Assembly (NCBI RefSeq): GCF_014705655.1
Contig: NZ_JACXIY010000044.1
Span: 1-60,848, forward strand
Length of the DNA: 60,848 bases
Source of the DNA: Paenibacillus arenilitoris
GTDB taxonomy: Bacteria > Bacillota > Bacilli > Paenibacillales > Paenibacillaceae
Direction: 5' to 3'
Under the pieces are notes generated by a model. It was not told the origin of the DNA, searched no databases, and saw nothing but the letters and a program-made list of their open reading frames with translations. Shown here piece after piece: positions 7,501-16,043 of this stretch (positions are counted from its first letter, which is position 1; the number at the start of each line of letters is the position of its first letter). Position numbers and translations under genes: made by a program.

Positions 7501-8235
7501 CTAACGGTCAAACCATCGCTTCACCTGCTCGCGCATCTTGGCCTTGGCCGCATCGAATTGCTTGCCCCGGTGGCCGTTCGCGCCCGAAGGATGCGGCATG
7601 TCGAACAGGCACCTCTCCCCGTTCAGCCGTCCCCGCTCGACAAATGCCCGGATCACGCCGGATACGGATATGCCGAGCGGGATGACGAGCGCGTCCTTCA
7701 CCGCCGTCAGCTCCGGCAGAAGAATCGATTCCGTATAGGACCGCAAAAGCGCCGACTTCATCATGTCCGGGCTATGGCCGGTATAGTTCCGGCCGTTCTT
7801 GAACACCGGATAACGAATCGCGGAAGTCGTATGAAGCAGCGCCTTGTTCCCTTCGAACAACGACGCGCTGCCGCGGATCCCGATCGCCTCGGGCAAGCCG
7901 ATCTGGTCCAGCATCCGGATCAGGTTGACCCGCATCGAGCCGGCAAAGCTGGCGAGCCGCTTCGCGTTCTCGTCGATGCGCTCCGGCGGCACGCCGCGCA
8001 GCAGGTCGTCCCTCGCGCTGCGGATCGCCACCTCCATCTGGGTGAAGCCCGGCGTAATGCCGATCAGCATCACCTTCGCCCGCTCGTTCACGTATTCGTA
8101 AGGCACGTAATAGACGGCCAGCCCTTCCCCTTCTTCAAGGAGCAGCTCGTCGACCAGGAGCTGCTCCTTGGTCAGCTTCCCAGGCGGGAGCGATCCGATA
8201 TAAGCTTTGTACTTGACGATCTGCGACACGCGCAT
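7501..8235 (-). CDS. uracil-DNA glycosylase-like family protein
   Basis: A 244-residue soluble protein. KVMLIGITPG at about 54-63 resembles the first motif of the uracil-DNA glycosylase superfamily (G-x-x-P-G after a hydrophobic strand), and MPHPSGANGHR near the C-terminus resembles the HPS motif of the same superfamily. The first motif lacks the Asp of classical UDG, so activity on uracil is doubtful. The ATG at 8235 was chosen because GGAAGGGGCGG lies immediately upstream; the frame is open further but without a start signal. It sits between the GDSL operon and the phosphodiesterase in the same direction. It may be a divergent base-excision protein or a non-catalytic relative. Confidence 0.55.
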   Translation of the reverse strand: MRVSQIVKYKAYIGSLPPGKLTKEQLLVDELLLEEGEGLAVYYVPYEYVNERAKVMLIGITPGFTQMEVAIRSARDDLLRGVPPERIDENAKRLASFAGSMRVNLIRMLDQIGLPEAIGIRGSASLFEGNKALLHTTSAIRYPVFKNGRNYTGHSPDMMKSALLRSYTESILLPELTAVKDALVIPLGISVSGVIRAFVERGRLNGERCLFDMPHPSGANGHRGKQFDAAKAKMREQVKRWFDR

Positions 8236-8257
8236 CCGCCCCTTCCGAGTGAATTGG

Positions 8258-10039
8258 CTACAGATCGAGCTCGACCATGCTTTGCGCGCGCTCGGGAAAA
8301 TCGGTAATGATGCCGTCGATTTCAAACTTCAGCACTTCCTTCAGGACGCGCTCGCTGTTCACCGTCCACACCCATACCTCGCGCCCGTTCTTATGCGACC
8401 GCTCCACGAATTGCTCCGTCAGCATCACCTTCTCGATCGTGTAGAAATCGACGTCGAGCTGCGACAAGTCGCCGACGGCAAAATAGAGGATCTGGCCGAT
8501 CTTGATGTCCGGATTCAGCAGCCGGATCTGCTGCAGCGACGCCCGGTCGAACGATTGAATGTAACAGTCCTGCGCCATGTCGAACTGCTCGATCAGCCTC
8601 ACGACCTCGCGCGCCAGCTCGTCGCCGGGCCCGTAAGGCTTCAGGTCGACGATCAGCTTCGTCTTGCCATGCGCCGCCGCCAGCGCCTCCGCCAGCATCG
8701 GAATGCGCTGCGGCTCTCCGTCTAAGCCTGACGGGGAGTTCAGCCGCAGCCGAGCGAGCTCCTCGTAAGTGAGCTCGCTTACCCGCTTGGCGACGCCCGC
8801 GACCCGCATCAAATTGTAGTCGTGGTTCAGCACCGCGACGCCGTCCTTCGTCAGCTGGACGTCGATCTCGACGGCGGGCAGCCCTTTATCGATCGCATGC
8901 TGGACGGCAAGCAGCGAATTTTCCGGCGCCTCGAGCGTGTCGCCGCGGTGGGCGGAGATGAGCACGCTCCACTTGGCGTACACGAGCGTATCGTTCGCCG
9001 CGTAGCTGACGATGAGCGCGAGCGACAGATAGACGGCCGCTATGAGCGCGTACAGCGCGCGCTTGCGGGCGCGGCTTCTCAAGAAATCGAGGACGCGCCG
9101 CTCCAGCGGCCCGAGAAGCCGGCTCCGATGCAGGCGCAGCCGGTCCTGCGGCATGACGCCTCGCATGCGCCTGAAGCCGTAATAGAGGCGGGTCAGAAAA
9201 ATAACGTTGACCGGAACGAGCAGCAGCGTGAACATATACGTCAGCACGGTGGACAGCGTGAGCGAGTAATGGTCCGTGAACGCCTTAAGCACGTTCATGT
9301 CGAGCCACGACGGCAAGTAGGATACCGACGAGATGGCAAGGAAGCCCGCCGCGAAGATGACGGCGTTGAGCAGGAACAAGGTAATAAAGATCGTCAGCCG
9401 CCGTCCCTTCGTCAAGGCGAGGCTGCTCCGGATCGCCGAGCGGATCGACTCGCCTTCGAGCATAATGAAATGAAGGACGAAGATCCAGCGCAGAATCGTA
9501 TAGACCGAGACCGCGAAGACGAGCCCATACAGCGCCAGCAGCAGCCCCGGCGTGCCCGGCAGCCTGCTGTTCACGAAGATCGGCACGTTGAACAGGCCGT
9601 AGAGCGACGAGGACATCGGCGAATCGATAAACGGCAGCAGGAAGAGCAGAAAGAACAGCAGCTGGATAATGCCGAAGCCGAACAGCTTCGGCGTTTGGCG
9701 CAGCGCCGTCATGATCGCGTCCGAGATGAGCACGTCCTTGCCGAAATAATGCTGCTGCGCGATCGTAATGATGACGCCGAATTCGATGAACAGGACGAGG
9801 ACGGCCACCAGGCAAATCGCGACGAGTCCCAGCACCCCCGTATACGTAAGCCCGATGCGGTACACCTCGCCGTTCAGCAGCGAGCCGGACCCCAGCACAA
9901 GAATGATCCGGTTGAACATGTACGTTATGATCGGAATGATGACGAAGCTCGTCAGCAGCATGAACATATATTCGAACAGAAGATGCTTTTTGTACGTAGC
10001 GCGAAAATCCCGGATACTTCGTACGACTAGCTGAAGCAT
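8258..10039 (-). CDS. membrane-anchored glycerophosphodiester phosphodiesterase
   Basis: A 593-residue protein of two parts. Residues 1 to about 350 contain eight or so hydrophobic helices and match the membrane domain often found ahead of such enzymes in Firmicutes. Residues about 360-593 are a GDPD catalytic domain: HRGDTLEAPEN with His364, then EIDVQLTKDG with Glu391 and Asp393, then His406 in NHDYNL. These are the usual metal and catalytic residues. The enzyme would cleave glycerophosphodiesters, or polyglycerol-phosphate chains, at the outer membrane face. The start ATG has AGGATG upstream. It is transcribed alone or with the UDG-like gene 22 bases downstream. Confidence 0.92.
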   Translation of the reverse strand: MLQLVVRSIRDFRATYKKHLLFEYMFMLLTSFVIIPIITYMFNRIILVLGSGSLLNGEVYRIGLTYTGVLGLVAICLVAVLVLFIEFGVIITIAQQHYFGKDVLISDAIMTALRQTPKLFGFGIIQLLFFLLFLLPFIDSPMSSSLYGLFNVPIFVNSRLPGTPGLLLALYGLVFAVSVYTILRWIFVLHFIMLEGESIRSAIRSSLALTKGRRLTIFITLFLLNAVIFAAGFLAISSVSYLPSWLDMNVLKAFTDHYSLTLSTVLTYMFTLLLVPVNVIFLTRLYYGFRRMRGVMPQDRLRLHRSRLLGPLERRVLDFLRSRARKRALYALIAAVYLSLALIVSYAANDTLVYAKWSVLISAHRGDTLEAPENSLLAVQHAIDKGLPAVEIDVQLTKDGVAVLNHDYNLMRVAGVAKRVSELTYEELARLRLNSPSGLDGEPQRIPMLAEALAAAHGKTKLIVDLKPYGPGDELAREVVRLIEQFDMAQDCYIQSFDRASLQQIRLLNPDIKIGQILYFAVGDLSQLDVDFYTIEKVMLTEQFVERSHKNGREVWVWTVNSERVLKEVLKFEIDGIITDFPERAQSMVELDL

Positions 10040-10152
10040 AACGAATCATCCTATCTGCGATAATGGAAGGAGGCGCCTGGCTATGGACCGGACGCTCTCT
10101 TGCCATTATAACCCATTGCACCGGTCCAACTCTAATTTCGGGCATGCAAAGT

Positions 10153-10188
10153 AGCGCCGGGATTCTTCTCCAGAAGAAACCCGGCGCT
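10153..10188 (-). terminator. long hairpin terminator after the beta-helix gene
   Basis: AGCGCCGGG (10153-10161) pairs with CCCGGCGCT (10180-10188), and the interior TTCTTCT pairs with AGAAGAA, which gives a very long hairpin. The T tract on the minus strand is weak. It lies 22 bases after the stop codon of the gene at 10210. Confidence 0.6.
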
Positions 10189-10209
10189 CGTAACATCTTG
10201 CCGAATGTT

Positions 10210-12354
10210 TTATTTCGCCGTATTGTTCTTGGCGATATCGTTCCCCTTCAAGGCAAGCTTCGCTTTGACCAGCGTATTGTTCTCCACCGTGAACGCCGGA
10301 GCCCCGACGCCGGCATTGACCGTCGATATGCCGACGGCGGCGATATTGGCCGTGATCGTATTGCCGCGAATGACGGCCTTCAAGATGTCGTTCTTCTCCT
10401 TCTTCTTCCAGACGTCGTTCAGCTTGATCAGCTCGGTGGCGGCGTTCGTCAGCTTGACCGCGGTAATCGTATTGTTCTCCAGCACGACGCTTCTCGCCGC
10501 CTGCACGCTGATCGCTTGCGTATTGCCGAGCAGCTCGAACGTCGAGTCGCGCACCGTCAGATCGAGCTTCGGATTATTCCCGAGCAGATTGATGCCCACG
10601 GACGACGGCGATTTGAAGACGCAGCCGTTGAAGACGTACTTGCCTGCCAGCTCGGCCGCGATCGCGCCGAACTTGCCGCCTTCGGCGCCTTCGAATTCGC
10701 AGTTGTTGTACGTGCCGGGCGGCAGCGCCAAGCCGTAATTCGAATTGAAGCCGACGACCTTCAAATTGTCGAAAATGCTCCCCTCGGCCGCGCCGCCGGT
10801 GACCGCGCGAAGCGCCGGTTCGCCGGTTATCGTCACGTTCTTCAGATGAACCGGCTTTCCCCATACCACAAGGCCCGTATCGCTCTTCTTCGTATTCTCG
10901 ATCGTAATATTCGACGCGCTGACGCCGAACGCCGTTTTGGCGCTGATCGAGAACTTGGAATCGGTGAACGACATACCGTCGATTTTAATATTAGGCCCGC
11001 TGAGCGTCGTGTAGGAATCGTTCATTCGGTTATTCAGAAACGTGGCGTCGTGTGCAGCGTACAGTCTCGTGCCGTCGAAGTGGTTGTTCCGCACCGTCGC
11101 CCCCGTGAATGGCTCGGATACGCTCAGGCCGATTGCCCCCTTGGAGGCGAAATGGTTGTCTTCGACGACCGCATCGCGCCCGTCGTACAGGATAAGGTCG
11201 TAAGCCGCGTTATTGTAAAACTTGTTGCCTCTAATCGTAATATTGCTGTTCCGATGCCCGTTCTCCCCGAAGCCTCCCTCGAGGTCGATGCCGGACTGCG
11301 GCGCCGTGCCTTTGATGTCGTGAAGCGAATTGTTCTCGATTACGATGTTGTCGCCGCCCGCCACCGTAATGCCCTGCCTCCGGTTGAAGGCGAACTCCGA
11401 GCTTCGCACGATCACGTTCTCCGATACGACGCGGTTCCAAACCTCGACGTAGGCGCCCTTCCTCGCGGCTTGATCGAAGACGAGGTGGAACTGGGCCGCG
11501 CCGTCCGGAATCGGGATGATGTCCCTCATCTTCCTGCCTGCCTGCTTCTCCAGAAATCTTCCGTTCGATCGATAGAAATAAATATCGAAGGTGCCGGGAA
11601 GCTTCGCCGCGTTGGACAATTCGAAATAACGCTCGGTCTTGAACATTTCGTTATTCAGGACGACGGGATTTCTCGTCCGGATTTTTTTCGGGTTCGAAAT
11701 GTTGATCCCTTTCGCGTTAAGCTCCCCCTGCACGAAGCCGTTCTCGTACAGATCCTTGACCATCGTGCCGTGACCGCCGATAAAAAGCCCGTCGCCCGTG
11801 AACTCGGCGGCCTTCACGCCTTCGATCGTCACGTTCGAGGCGCCCTCCGTCACGATGCCAGACCCGTGTTCATGCGTACCGGACGTGTGCGGATTGTCCT
11901 TCCTCTTATAGTCGTGCGTCTCCCGGTCTCCTTCATAGACGCCTCCCCGCAAAGTGACGTTATTCACGCCGTAGCCGAGGTACATGAGCTCGTACTTTTC
12001 CTTGCCGTTCGTCTCCTTCCGGAGGATCGCGTCCGGCGGAAGCTCGAACGTCATGTCGCCGACCATGTCGATTCGGCTGTTCTTGTCGACCAGGTACGTG
12101 CCGGACGGAAGCGAGACGACCGTCTTGCCGTTTTGGGCCGCCCACTTCAGGGCGTTGTTGATGCCTTTCGTCGTTTCAACGGGATGCGTGCCGTCTTTAT
12201 AAATCCCCCACCGCGACAGCTCGATCTCGTAGCGCGCCTGCGCGGAGGGGACCGCCTCGCCGGCGCCGGTCGAATAAATAGCCGGCTCCGCATAGCCGCT
12301 AAGGGCGGACAGCTGCAGGACGATCAGCGCGGCTAACCCTAATTTCAGAAGCAT
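10210..12354 (-). CDS. secreted right-handed parallel beta-helix protein (pectate-lyase-like fold)
   Basis: A 714-residue exported protein. The first about 22 residues are a signal peptide (MLLKLGLAALIVLQLSALSG, then YAEP). From about residue 45 onward the sequence has the spaced hydrophobic strands and Asn ladders of a parallel beta-helix: NVTLRGGVYEG, NVTIEGVKAAEFTGDG, NIVIENNSLHDI, NITIRGNKFYNN, AVVEDNHF, VVLENNTITAV. The start of the domain (GTHPVETTKGINNALKWA, then LPSGTYLV) is typical of the pectate-lyase-superfamily N-terminus. Such proteins are usually polysaccharide lyases or glycosidases of acidic sugars. No catalytic residues can be assigned from sequence alone. It has its own promoter-like element upstream and a terminator downstream. 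It is the only clearly exported candidate depolymerase in the window. Confidence 0.8.
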   Translation of the reverse strand: MLLKLGLAALIVLQLSALSGYAEPAIYSTGAGEAVPSAQARYEIELSRWGIYKDGTHPVETTKGINNALKWAAQNGKTVVSLPSGTYLVDKNSRIDMVGDMTFELPPDAILRKETNGKEKYELMYLGYGVNNVTLRGGVYEGDRETHDYKRKDNPHTSGTHEHGSGIVTEGASNVTIEGVKAAEFTGDGLFIGGHGTMVKDLYENGFVQGELNAKGINISNPKKIRTRNPVVLNNEMFKTERYFELSNAAKLPGTFDIYFYRSNGRFLEKQAGRKMRDIIPIPDGAAQFHLVFDQAARKGAYVEVWNRVVSENVIVRSSEFAFNRRQGITVAGGDNIVIENNSLHDIKGTAPQSGIDLEGGFGENGHRNSNITIRGNKFYNNAAYDLILYDGRDAVVEDNHFASKGAIGLSVSEPFTGATVRNNHFDGTRLYAAHDATFLNNRMNDSYTTLSGPNIKIDGMSFTDSKFSISAKTAFGVSASNITIENTKKSDTGLVVWGKPVHLKNVTITGEPALRAVTGGAAEGSIFDNLKVVGFNSNYGLALPPGTYNNCEFEGAEGGKFGAIAAELAGKYVFNGCVFKSPSSVGINLLGNNPKLDLTVRDSTFELLGNTQAISVQAARSVVLENNTITAVKLTNAATELIKLNDVWKKKEKNDILKAVIRGNTITANIAAVGISTVNAGVGAPAFTVENNTLVKAKLALKGNDIAKNNTAK

Positions 12355-12397
12355 CTTGGCTTAGAACCTCCTCATTTCTGCATCAAGTAGCCCCTTA

Positions 12398-12403
12398 ACT
12401 ATA
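12398..12403 (-). promoter_or_regulatory. extended -10 element of the beta-helix gene
   Basis: On the minus strand TG-C-TATAGT (12398-12406) is an extended -10 box, about 45 bases before the start codon and in front of AGGAGGT. The -35 region (TTTATA) is poor, as is usual for extended -10 promoters. Confidence 0.4.
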
Positions 12404-12434
12404 GCATGCCAACCATTCTTTATAAAGAACAAAT

Positions 12435-13505
12435 CTACGGACTGTTCAAAAATCCCGTGTTCTGAATGTTCGTCTGCACGCGAAGGTTCATCTCCAGCCG
12501 CGGATAATAGTCCTCCCGCCAATTCGCCAGCCGCTCTCTCGGAATAATCATCCTGTAGAATTGCCCGATCCCCAATATATCCGCCTGCTTGCTCTGGATT
12601 TTTTGGAACATCGTCATAAACCGTTTCGTAAGAAGCTCGTCCAATTCGTTCATAATGACTTCGTTCGTCGGGTTGCCCCTCGTTTCCAACAGCACGACCT
12701 GCAGCTTAAGTACGCTCGTCATGTAAGGCGTCCTCCCCCTCAAACCGATCCGGTTGTGCAGCGTGTTGCTGACGATCAGCACGCTGGCGCTCTTCATCAC
12801 CTCGATTCTGCCCTGCGTGCTCTCGCCGCTGAACGCGTTGAACAGCAGCGTCTCGTCGCCGTTCAGGCGCCCGACCATCCGTCCGTTCTTAATAACGGCC
12901 GATCCCCGGTGCTCGATCATGAGCGACTTCCCTGAGCGGACGATCGGAATGGCGACGTCCCGCGTATAGGAATGGATGCTGCGATAGACCTGCCACACCC
13001 GGGTCAGCGCGATCTGCGGGTTCCAGCCGGCGTTTTTTTCGAAAAAGTCGTAAAGCGTCGACCCTCTCTGCTCCATCGCCCGCTTGACGTTGGCGAAGAA
13101 AACCGGCAGCTCCTCGTCGCATATCGTGACGAGAGCCTTCGAAGAGATTTCTCTGGCCCTCATGAAGTCGGTGATCGAATCGTTCACCCCTTCCCGCGCG
13201 TAATTTTTGTCCAGCAAGATGATCTTCACGTGGAGCAGATCGACGTGCTCCTCCATGTTCGTGCTGATCTTGTCCACGGCATGGGTAATCGTATTCCCGG
13301 TTTCCGACACGATTCGGATTCTCAGCCTGTTCATGCCGGGCTCCGGAATTTGCAAAAAGACGCGAAACACGCCTTCCTTCTTGGAGACGCCCATGACGAC
13401 CGGCAGCACGCGGTGATTGATATCGGTATTGTCCCAGCACCCGGCGAGCGGGATGGCAAGGCATACGGCCGCGAAGCCGAGAACGAGCCGCTTAGCGATT
13501 CCCAT
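12435..13505 (-). CDS. Ger(x)C-family spore germination lipoprotein
   Basis: A 356-residue lipoprotein, the C subunit of a nutrient germinant receptor in the spore inner membrane. The signal sequence ends in the lipobox LAGC with Cys23, followed by WDNTDIN, which is the typical Ger(x)C beginning (GCWD-x-x-E/D-I). A GSAVIKNGRMVGRL segment, common in the middle of the family, is present. It overlaps the B gene upstream by 14 bases and has AAAGGAG 8 bases ahead of its ATG. It is a little shorter than many family members but shows no frameshift. It is last in the A-B-C order; no strong terminator is visible after it. Confidence 0.92.
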   Translation of the reverse strand: MGIAKRLVLGFAAVCLAIPLAGCWDNTDINHRVLPVVMGVSKKEGVFRVFLQIPEPGMNRLRIRIVSETGNTITHAVDKISTNMEEHVDLLHVKIILLDKNYAREGVNDSITDFMRAREISSKALVTICDEELPVFFANVKRAMEQRGSTLYDFFEKNAGWNPQIALTRVWQVYRSIHSYTRDVAIPIVRSGKSLMIEHRGSAVIKNGRMVGRLNGDETLLFNAFSGESTQGRIEVMKSASVLIVSNTLHNRIGLRGRTPYMTSVLKLQVVLLETRGNPTNEVIMNELDELLTKRFMTMFQKIQSKQADILGIGQFYRMIIPRERLANWREDYYPRLEMNLRVQTNIQNTGFLNSP

Positions 13506-14580
13506 AGCCGCTTCTCCTTTTCTCGCGAAGTCCGAGCAAATAAACGGCGAACGGGACGATTAGCCACACGTACAGCCGAAGTACCGCGTTGCATAAGAAC
13601 AGCTCCTCGATATCCTCCCAATTCCGGACCATGACGCAGCCGATGAAGGTAACGACCGACAGGGCGGTCACGATATACGACATTTTGACCTTCGGGATCG
13701 TGCGTCCCACGATAACTCCCGTCTGCCAGATCAGCAAGGCGATGAACAGCATCGTGAATGAGATCAGGCTGAGCAGCAGGAACATCGTGACGCGGTCGAA
13801 CATGAGCCAGTTGATTTGGATCGTGCTGACGACCATGACGAACGGGAATTTGAACGTCGACGCCGTCGCTCGGCCGAACGTAAGCAGCGGAATGTAGACG
13901 GCCAGCAGGTAGAACGGGATCAGGGCAACGATCCCGAGCAGCACCTTTTTGGGCGAATACTTGAACTCGGGCTGGACGAAGCCCAGGAACAGGAAGCTGG
14001 TCGCGAACGCGAACAAGCTCTCCAAATACGATTTGTGCGTCAGAAATCCCAAATTGTCGTCGAGCAGCGGGAAGACATAGCGCCAGTCCGCGTTCTGAAA
14101 CGACATGAAGATGACGAACGCCATTAGCGGTAGAAACAACAGACCGAGCAGCACGCCCGTACGCATAATGGAGAACGCCCCGTTCATGGCGATGAGGCCG
14201 GAAATCGCAAGCAGCAGGGCGATGATGGACCAGAGCGGCGTATTGGACAAAAAGACGATCGTAATGATTTCCGCGAACGCGCGGACCGTGATCAGGTTCA
14301 CCATGAACAAATAGACGGTAATCGGCAGCAGGAACAGCACCGCCGCCGTCTTCCCGACGCCCGTAAGAATGCCGATCAAATCCTGTTTCGGAAAATAACG
14401 AAGCCCCTTCATGTACGCGGCCGTTACAATAAGATTGACAAATATGCCGAGAACGACGGGCAGCCAGTGCCCCTCCTCCGCGCTTGCGATAATATCCTCC
14501 GGGTAGACGAAGTAGATGACCCCGAGCTGCGTCAAACAATAGAGAAGCACGATATGCAGGCTTTTATCGCTTTTACCCAT
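13492..14580 (-). CDS. GerAB/ArcD/ProY-family spore germination permease
   Basis: A 362-residue protein with about ten membrane helices, of the amino-acid-permease-like family that forms the B subunit of germinant receptors and is thought to bind the nutrient. Hydrophobic segments run nearly throughout; the C-terminus is Arg-rich (REKRRSG). I start at the ATG at 14580, which has AAGGGTGA 8 bases upstream and overlaps the A gene stop by 8 bases. A GTG 12 bases earlier is too close to the same site. It lies between the A and C genes, the standard order. Confidence 0.93.
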   Translation of the reverse strand: MGKSDKSLHIVLLYCLTQLGVIYFVYPEDIIASAEEGHWLPVVLGIFVNLIVTAAYMKGLRYFPKQDLIGILTGVGKTAAVLFLLPITVYLFMVNLITVRAFAEIITIVFLSNTPLWSIIALLLAISGLIAMNGAFSIMRTGVLLGLLFLPLMAFVIFMSFQNADWRYVFPLLDDNLGFLTHKSYLESLFAFATSFLFLGFVQPEFKYSPKKVLLGIVALIPFYLLAVYIPLLTFGRATASTFKFPFVMVVSTIQINWLMFDRVTMFLLLSLISFTMLFIALLIWQTGVIVGRTIPKVKMSYIVTALSVVTFIGCVMVRNWEDIEELFLCNAVLRLYVWLIVPFAVYLLGLREKRRSGYGNR

Positions 14581-15904
14581 GTTTGATTTCACCCTTAAAG
14601 CTTAGGTTGATGTACGATACGCCGAACGTGTGCAGGCTGGCCAAGTACGAGCACAGCAGCACCATGCCCGCCATGATGCCGAGCACGCCGAACATGGCAG
14701 CGAGAATGACGGTCACGTACTTGAACATCCGGATCGACAGCGAGTTCTGGAAGCCGACGACCGTCGAATTGGCGATCGTCGTCGCGGCCAGAATGATGAT
14801 GAGCATGTTGCTGACAAGCCTCGCCGTTACGACCGCTTGTCCGATAATGATGCCGCCCACCATCGTCAGCGTCGGGCCGATGCTCTTTGGCAGCCTCGCG
14901 CTCGCTTCGATGATGAGCTCCAGAATGACGAGCATCAGCAGCATCTCCACGATGGCCGGATAAGGGACGCCCTCCCGGCTTACGGCCACGGAGAGGGCCA
15001 TCTCGATCCGCAGCACCTCGGGATTGACCGCGACGAGCGCGACGTAGAACGCCGGCGCGAGCAGCGTAAGCAGCACGCCGATGACGCGGATCGTCCGGAT
15101 GATGATCATGATCGGAACCGTGTAGTTCCGGTCGTTCTCCAGCGCGAACATGTCCCACAGCAGGTTGGGGAGCACGTACGCGATCGGCAGCCTGTCGACC
15201 AAAATCACGACCTTTCCCTTCGTCATCGCGCTGACCGCCTCCTGCGGCAGCTCCGTCGTATTGAACTTGGAGATTGCCTGCCACTTCGTAAATCCCAGCA
15301 TCCTTGACAGCGTTTGGGTCGTCGCGATCTCCCGGTCCAAATTGGCCTCGATCTGCGCAATCATCTTGCCGACCATATCGGCGTCCGCGTGGCGGGCGTC
15401 GTAGATAAGCGACAGCCGCTTTCGCTGCGCGACGCCGGCGGAGTAATTCAAAACCCGCATGCTGTCGGTACATGCCTGCTTGCGGAGAAGGCCGAGGTTC
15501 GTGTCCAAATCTTCGTTGAACGAGCCGATCGGCCCTTGCAGCACGCTTTCGTTGGACGGAGCCTCGATGGCGCGGGTCAGCTCCCGCTGCACGGCGTCGA
15601 CCACGATCATGGCGGTGCGGCCTTCGATGAGAAGCACGACCTGCCCGTCAAGAACGGCCGATACCGCGAGCCGGACGCTTAACGGATGCACGGAGCCGAT
15701 CGTATGCCAGAAAGCTTCCTCGCCGACTCTGGATCCCCGGGCGTTATGCTCCTGCTGTTGCAGCGACGATACGGTCATCGAAATGTCGGTCAACGTCGTG
15801 TAGCCAAGCAGCGTAACCACTTGGCCCAGGAAGACGTACTGCATTTCGAATAAATCGTCGTTGCTTCCGAGCGACCGCTTCAGCTCCTGCAAAAAAGCCT
15901 CCAC
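14573..15904 (-). CDS. GerA-family spore germination protein (A subunit)
   Basis: A 443-residue membrane protein, the A subunit of a nutrient germinant receptor. The soluble N-terminal half includes the family block VVLLIEGRTAMIVVD and ends in KGKVVILVDRLPIAYVLPNLLWDMF, which leads into four to five membrane helices (about 245-430). These hold the signature RIEMALSVAVSREGVPYPAIVEMLLM and EASARLPKSIG. I prefer the GTG at 15904 because GGAGGAGAGGAAGAG precedes it; a GTG at 15958 in the same frame has no ribosome binding site. First gene of the A-B-C operon. No forespore (sigma-G) promoter could be identified with confidence upstream. Confidence 0.92.
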   Translation of the reverse strand: MEAFLQELKRSLGSNDDLFEMQYVFLGQVVTLLGYTTLTDISMTVSSLQQQEHNARGSRVGEEAFWHTIGSVHPLSVRLAVSAVLDGQVVLLIEGRTAMIVVDAVQRELTRAIEAPSNESVLQGPIGSFNEDLDTNLGLLRKQACTDSMRVLNYSAGVAQRKRLSLIYDARHADADMVGKMIAQIEANLDREIATTQTLSRMLGFTKWQAISKFNTTELPQEAVSAMTKGKVVILVDRLPIAYVLPNLLWDMFALENDRNYTVPIMIIIRTIRVIGVLLTLLAPAFYVALVAVNPEVLRIEMALSVAVSREGVPYPAIVEMLLMLVILELIIEASARLPKSIGPTLTMVGGIIIGQAVVTARLVSNMLIIILAATTIANSTVVGFQNSLSIRMFKYVTVILAAMFGVLGIMAGMVLLCSYLASLHTFGVSYINLSFKGEIKHG

Positions 15905-15993
15905 CCTCTTCCTCTCCTCCCGTAAAAACGTCAAATGATTACTACGATTTTTACCCACCTGAGGGGATATATACCCTGCGCGCCCCGATGGAG

Positions 15994-16028
15994 CGCAAAA
16001 AAATAACGTTCCTCCGGCGAGGAACGTT
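15994..16028 (-). terminator. rho-independent terminator of the DUF445 genes
   Basis: AACGTTCCTC (16005-16014) pairs with GAGGAACGTT (16019-16028) around CGGC. On the minus strand it is followed by a run of seven T residues. It separates the DUF445 pair from the germination operon. Confidence 0.9.
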
Positions 16029-16043
16029 AAAGCGGGTTATCCT

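Noticed and set aside
10063..12336. Very long open frame on the plus strand opposite the beta-helix gene.
   Set aside because: It is antisense to a protein with a signal peptide and a regular beta-helix pattern, and its translation is Arg-rich low-complexity sequence typical of the reverse of GC-rich genes.
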